DNA from: Candidatus Omnitrophota bacterium
GTDB lineage: Bacteria; Omnitrophota; Gorgyraeia; Duberdicusellales; 4484-171
Direction: 5' to 3'
Length of the DNA: 35,719 bases
Assembly (NCBI GenBank): GCA_028692655.1
Contig: JAQUWY010000017.1
Location: 1 to 35,719, forward strand
Below are positions 34,088 through 35,719 of this stretch, piece by piece (position 1 is the first letter of the stretch; every line of letters begins with the position of its first letter). The position numbers and the translations under genes were made by a program. A model generated the notes under the pieces. It saw only the letters and a program-made list of their open reading frames with translations. It was not told the origin of the DNA and ran no database searches.

Positions 34088-34969
34088 ATGAAAGGAATAA
34101 TTTTAGCCGGAGGCAAAGCCACTCGGTTGTATCCAATTACAAAAGGAGTCTGTAAACAACTGCTTCCCGTGTATGACAAGCCTCTCATTTATTATCCCCT
34201 GTCAGTTTTAATGCTTGCCGGAATAAAAGACATTTTAATAATTTCAACTCCTAAAGATATCCCTCGTTTTAAGGATTTATTAGGAGACGGCAAATCACTG
34301 GGGATAAAACTTTCATATCTTATTCAGCCTGAACCAAAAGGCATAGCACAAGCTTTTTTAATAGCCAAGGATTTTATTGGTAAAGATAGCGTTTGCCTGA
34401 TTTTAGGGGATAATATTCTTTATGGAGATGGCTTAGGTTTGTTGCTCGAAAATGCCGCAGAGCTTACCGAGGGAGCGATTGTTTTTGGTTATTATGTCCG
34501 GGATCCTCAGAGGTATGGGGTTATAGAGTTTGATAAAAACGAAAAAGTATTATCAATAGAAGAGAAACCGGCTAAGCCAAAATCAAACTGGGCGGTAACC
34601 GGTATCTATTTTTATGATAATAAGGTTATAGAGATAGCTAAGGCTCTTAAACCTTCGGCCAGAGGGGAGCTTGAGATAACTGATATAAATAATGCATATC
34701 TTAATAAAGACCTGCTTAAAGTCAAGCTCTTACGCCGTGGCTACGCCTGGCTTGATACCGGAACTTATAATTCCTTAATTGAGGCTTCGATGTTTATAAA
34801 AACCATAGAAGAAAGGCAAGGCCTTAAAATTGGCTGTATTGAAGAGATAGCTTATAGAAGAGGCTTTATAGATTCAGAACGGCTGAGGGTTTTAGCTAAC
34901 AGAGAAAATGATTTTTACGGTAAATATTTGCTTGATATTCTAAAAGAAGAAGGCAAAAGTGGCATTTAA
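34088..34969 (+). CDS. rfbA: Glucose-1-phosphate thymidylyltransferase
   Basis: Forms dTDP-glucose from dTTP and glucose-1-phosphate, the first step to dTDP-rhamnose. It has 293 residues (RmlA 290). The N-terminal nucleotide-binding loop reads [13 protein letters not shown]; the usual motif is G-G-x-G-T-R-L, so the second invariant glycine is replaced by alanine. The following [20 protein letters not shown] is canonical, as are [40 protein letters not shown] and [14 protein letters not shown]. The ribosome binding site is AAAAAGGA. The last 11 bases overlap rfbC. The GKATRL variant occurs in other sugar nucleotidyltransferases and is not proof of inactivity. Confidence 0.95.
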   Translation: MKGIILAGGKATRLYPITKGVCKQLLPVYDKPLIYYPLSVLMLAGIKDILIISTPKDIPRFKDLLGDGKSLGIKLSYLIQPEPKGIAQAFLIAKDFIGKDSVCLILGDNILYGDGLGLLLENAAELTEGAIVFGYYVRDPQRYGVIEFDKNEKVLSIEEKPAKPKSNWAVTGIYFYDNKVIEIAKALKPSARGELEITDINNAYLNKDLLKVKLLRRGYAWLDTGTYNSLIEASMFIKTIEERQGLKIGCIEEIAYRRGFIDSERLRVLANRENDFYGKYLLDILKEEGKSGI

Positions 34970-35513
34970 ATTCAGAAAGTTAGCGATTCCAGAGGTAATT
35001 CTGATAAAGCCTGAGCCGATTGCCGATGGTAGAGGTTTTTTCGTAGAGGTTTATAAACATAGTGAGTTTGCTAAGTTCGGGATAAAAGATATATTTGTTC
35101 AAAGTAATCAGTCTAAATCTGAAAGGAAAGGGACAATAAGAGGCCTTCATTTTCAAAAAGATCCGGCTGCTCAAGCAAAATTAATACAGGTAATCTCAGG
35201 CAGTATTCTCGACGTAGCGGTTGATATAAGAAAAAATTCACCTACTTATGGGAAATGGGTTTCCAGCCCGCTCTCTAAAAAGGGTATACAGTGGCTTTAT
35301 ATACCCGTTGGTTTTGCTCATGGATTCTGCACCTTGGAGGATAATACTGAAATACTTTATAAGTGCAGTAAGGAGTATTCTCCTGAAAATGACAGAGGGA
35401 TAATTTGGAATGATAAGTTTCTAAATATTGAATGGCCCCTCAAGGATCCTGTTTTGTCCCAGCGGGACCGTAATTGGCCGAGTTTAGAAAAGGCAGACAA
35501 TAATTTTATTTAA
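34959..35513 (+). CDS. rfbC: dTDP-4-dehydrorhamnose 3,5-epimerase
   Basis: Cupin-fold epimerase acting on dTDP-4-keto-6-deoxyglucose with 184 residues (RmlC 183-185). The start is GTG inside the end of rfbA (11-base overlap). [22 protein letters not shown] is the N-terminal family block. The catalytic histidine is in [18 protein letters not shown], and [16 protein letters not shown] is the next conserved strand. [26 protein letters not shown] carries the second histidine and a conserved tyrosine. [14 protein letters not shown] is the C-terminal signature. With rfbA upstream and rfbB downstream it makes dTDP-L-rhamnose; rfbD is not in the window. Confidence 0.97.
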   Translation: MAFKFRKLAIPEVILIKPEPIADGRGFFVEVYKHSEFAKFGIKDIFVQSNQSKSERKGTIRGLHFQKDPAAQAKLIQVISGSILDVAVDIRKNSPTYGKWVSSPLSKKGIQWLYIPVGFAHGFCTLEDNTEILYKCSKEYSPENDRGIIWNDKFLNIEWPLKDPVLSQRDRNWPSLEKADNNFI

Positions 35514-35603
35514 TTTCCTTTGGGAGTTATGATTACGGCGATTAAAGAAAGATTACACAGATTGCAAGAGGATGAATGAGGATATGAAGCAGGGGTTTAT
35601 ATT

Positions 35604-35719
35604 ATGAATATTTTAGTTACAGGCGGAGCAGGTTTTATCGGTTCACATTTCATCAGGCACCTTCTTGGTGCAGAGAATGACCATAAGGTTTTTAACTTTG
35701 ATAACTTAAGTTATGCCGG
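35604..35719 (+). CDS. rfbB: dTDP-glucose 4,6-dehydratase, 5' end only
   Basis: The first 38 codons before the window ends. The product begins [21 protein letters not shown], the NAD-binding Rossmann motif, and continues [10 protein letters not shown], the ribose-contacting segment typical of RfbB. Context (rfbA, rfbC immediately upstream) supports RfbB over other epimerases. It would convert dTDP-glucose to the 4-keto-6-deoxy substrate of rfbC. The 90-base gap before it contains a fragment resembling the dispersed CACAGATT repeat (around 35548-35575). The rest of the gene is outside the window. Confidence 0.85.
   Translation, partial: MNILVTGGAGFIGSHFIRHLLGAENDHKVFNFDNLSYA

Overview
The window is an AT-rich bacterial chromosome segment with essentially every gene on the + strand in tight, often overlapping operons. 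The host is probably a diderm: it has lptD and a large nucleotide-sugar cluster. The style (housekeeping run next to a trp cluster, polysaccharide genes with an EPS-type MarR regulator and a four-helix-bundle protein, Lys-rich mini-proteins) suggests Candidatus Omnitrophota or a neighbouring PVC/candidate phylum. That placement is inference from gene content, not from a phylogeny.

Layout. (1) 1-8880: 3' part of a TPR protein, then polA, coaE, rho, rpmE, prfA, prmC and murA, covering DNA repair, CoA synthesis, termination and translation, and the first committed step of peptidoglycan synthesis. rpmE is preceded by an unusually structured 220-nt leader. (2) 8882-14164: trpG-D-C-F-B-A, a complete anthranilate-to-tryptophan set except that no trpE is present. 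(3) 14199-17024: M16 protease, rsfS, a free-standing transcription unit for a 21-residue Lys-rich peptide with its own promoter and terminator, and riboflavin synthase. (4) 17060-17595: tRNA-Pro(CGG), whose 3' end is repeated three times as part of a perfect 139-bp tandem duplication that carries a predicted three-way-junction RNA. (5) 17596-22685: methyltransferase, ROK sugar kinase, small transaldolase and LptD. (6) 22721-35719: nucleotide-sugar and surface-polysaccharide cluster: UDP-glucose dehydrogenase, a UDP-HexNAc dehydrogenase interrupted by a 482-residue intein with a LAGLIDADG endonuclease, an NDP-sugar epimerase, gmd, fcl, UDP-xylose synthase, a truncated four-helix-bundle protein, a DegT aminotransferase, an L2HGDH-like oxidase, an EPS-type regulator, rfbA, rfbC and the start of rfbB.

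Together the last block should supply UDP-GlcA, UDP-HexNAc uronates, UDP-xylose, GDP-fucose, dTDP-rhamnose and an amino sugar for a surface glycan. No glycosyltransferase, flippase or polymerase lies in the window, so the assembly machinery must be elsewhere.

The strongest points for a second look are: the intein whose +1 residue is the catalytic cysteine of its host enzyme; the tRNA-end/three-way-junction tandem repeat; the rpmE leader with mutually exclusive stems; the isolated Lys-rich peptide gene; and a consensus promoter placed so that the EPS regulator mRNA should be almost leaderless.
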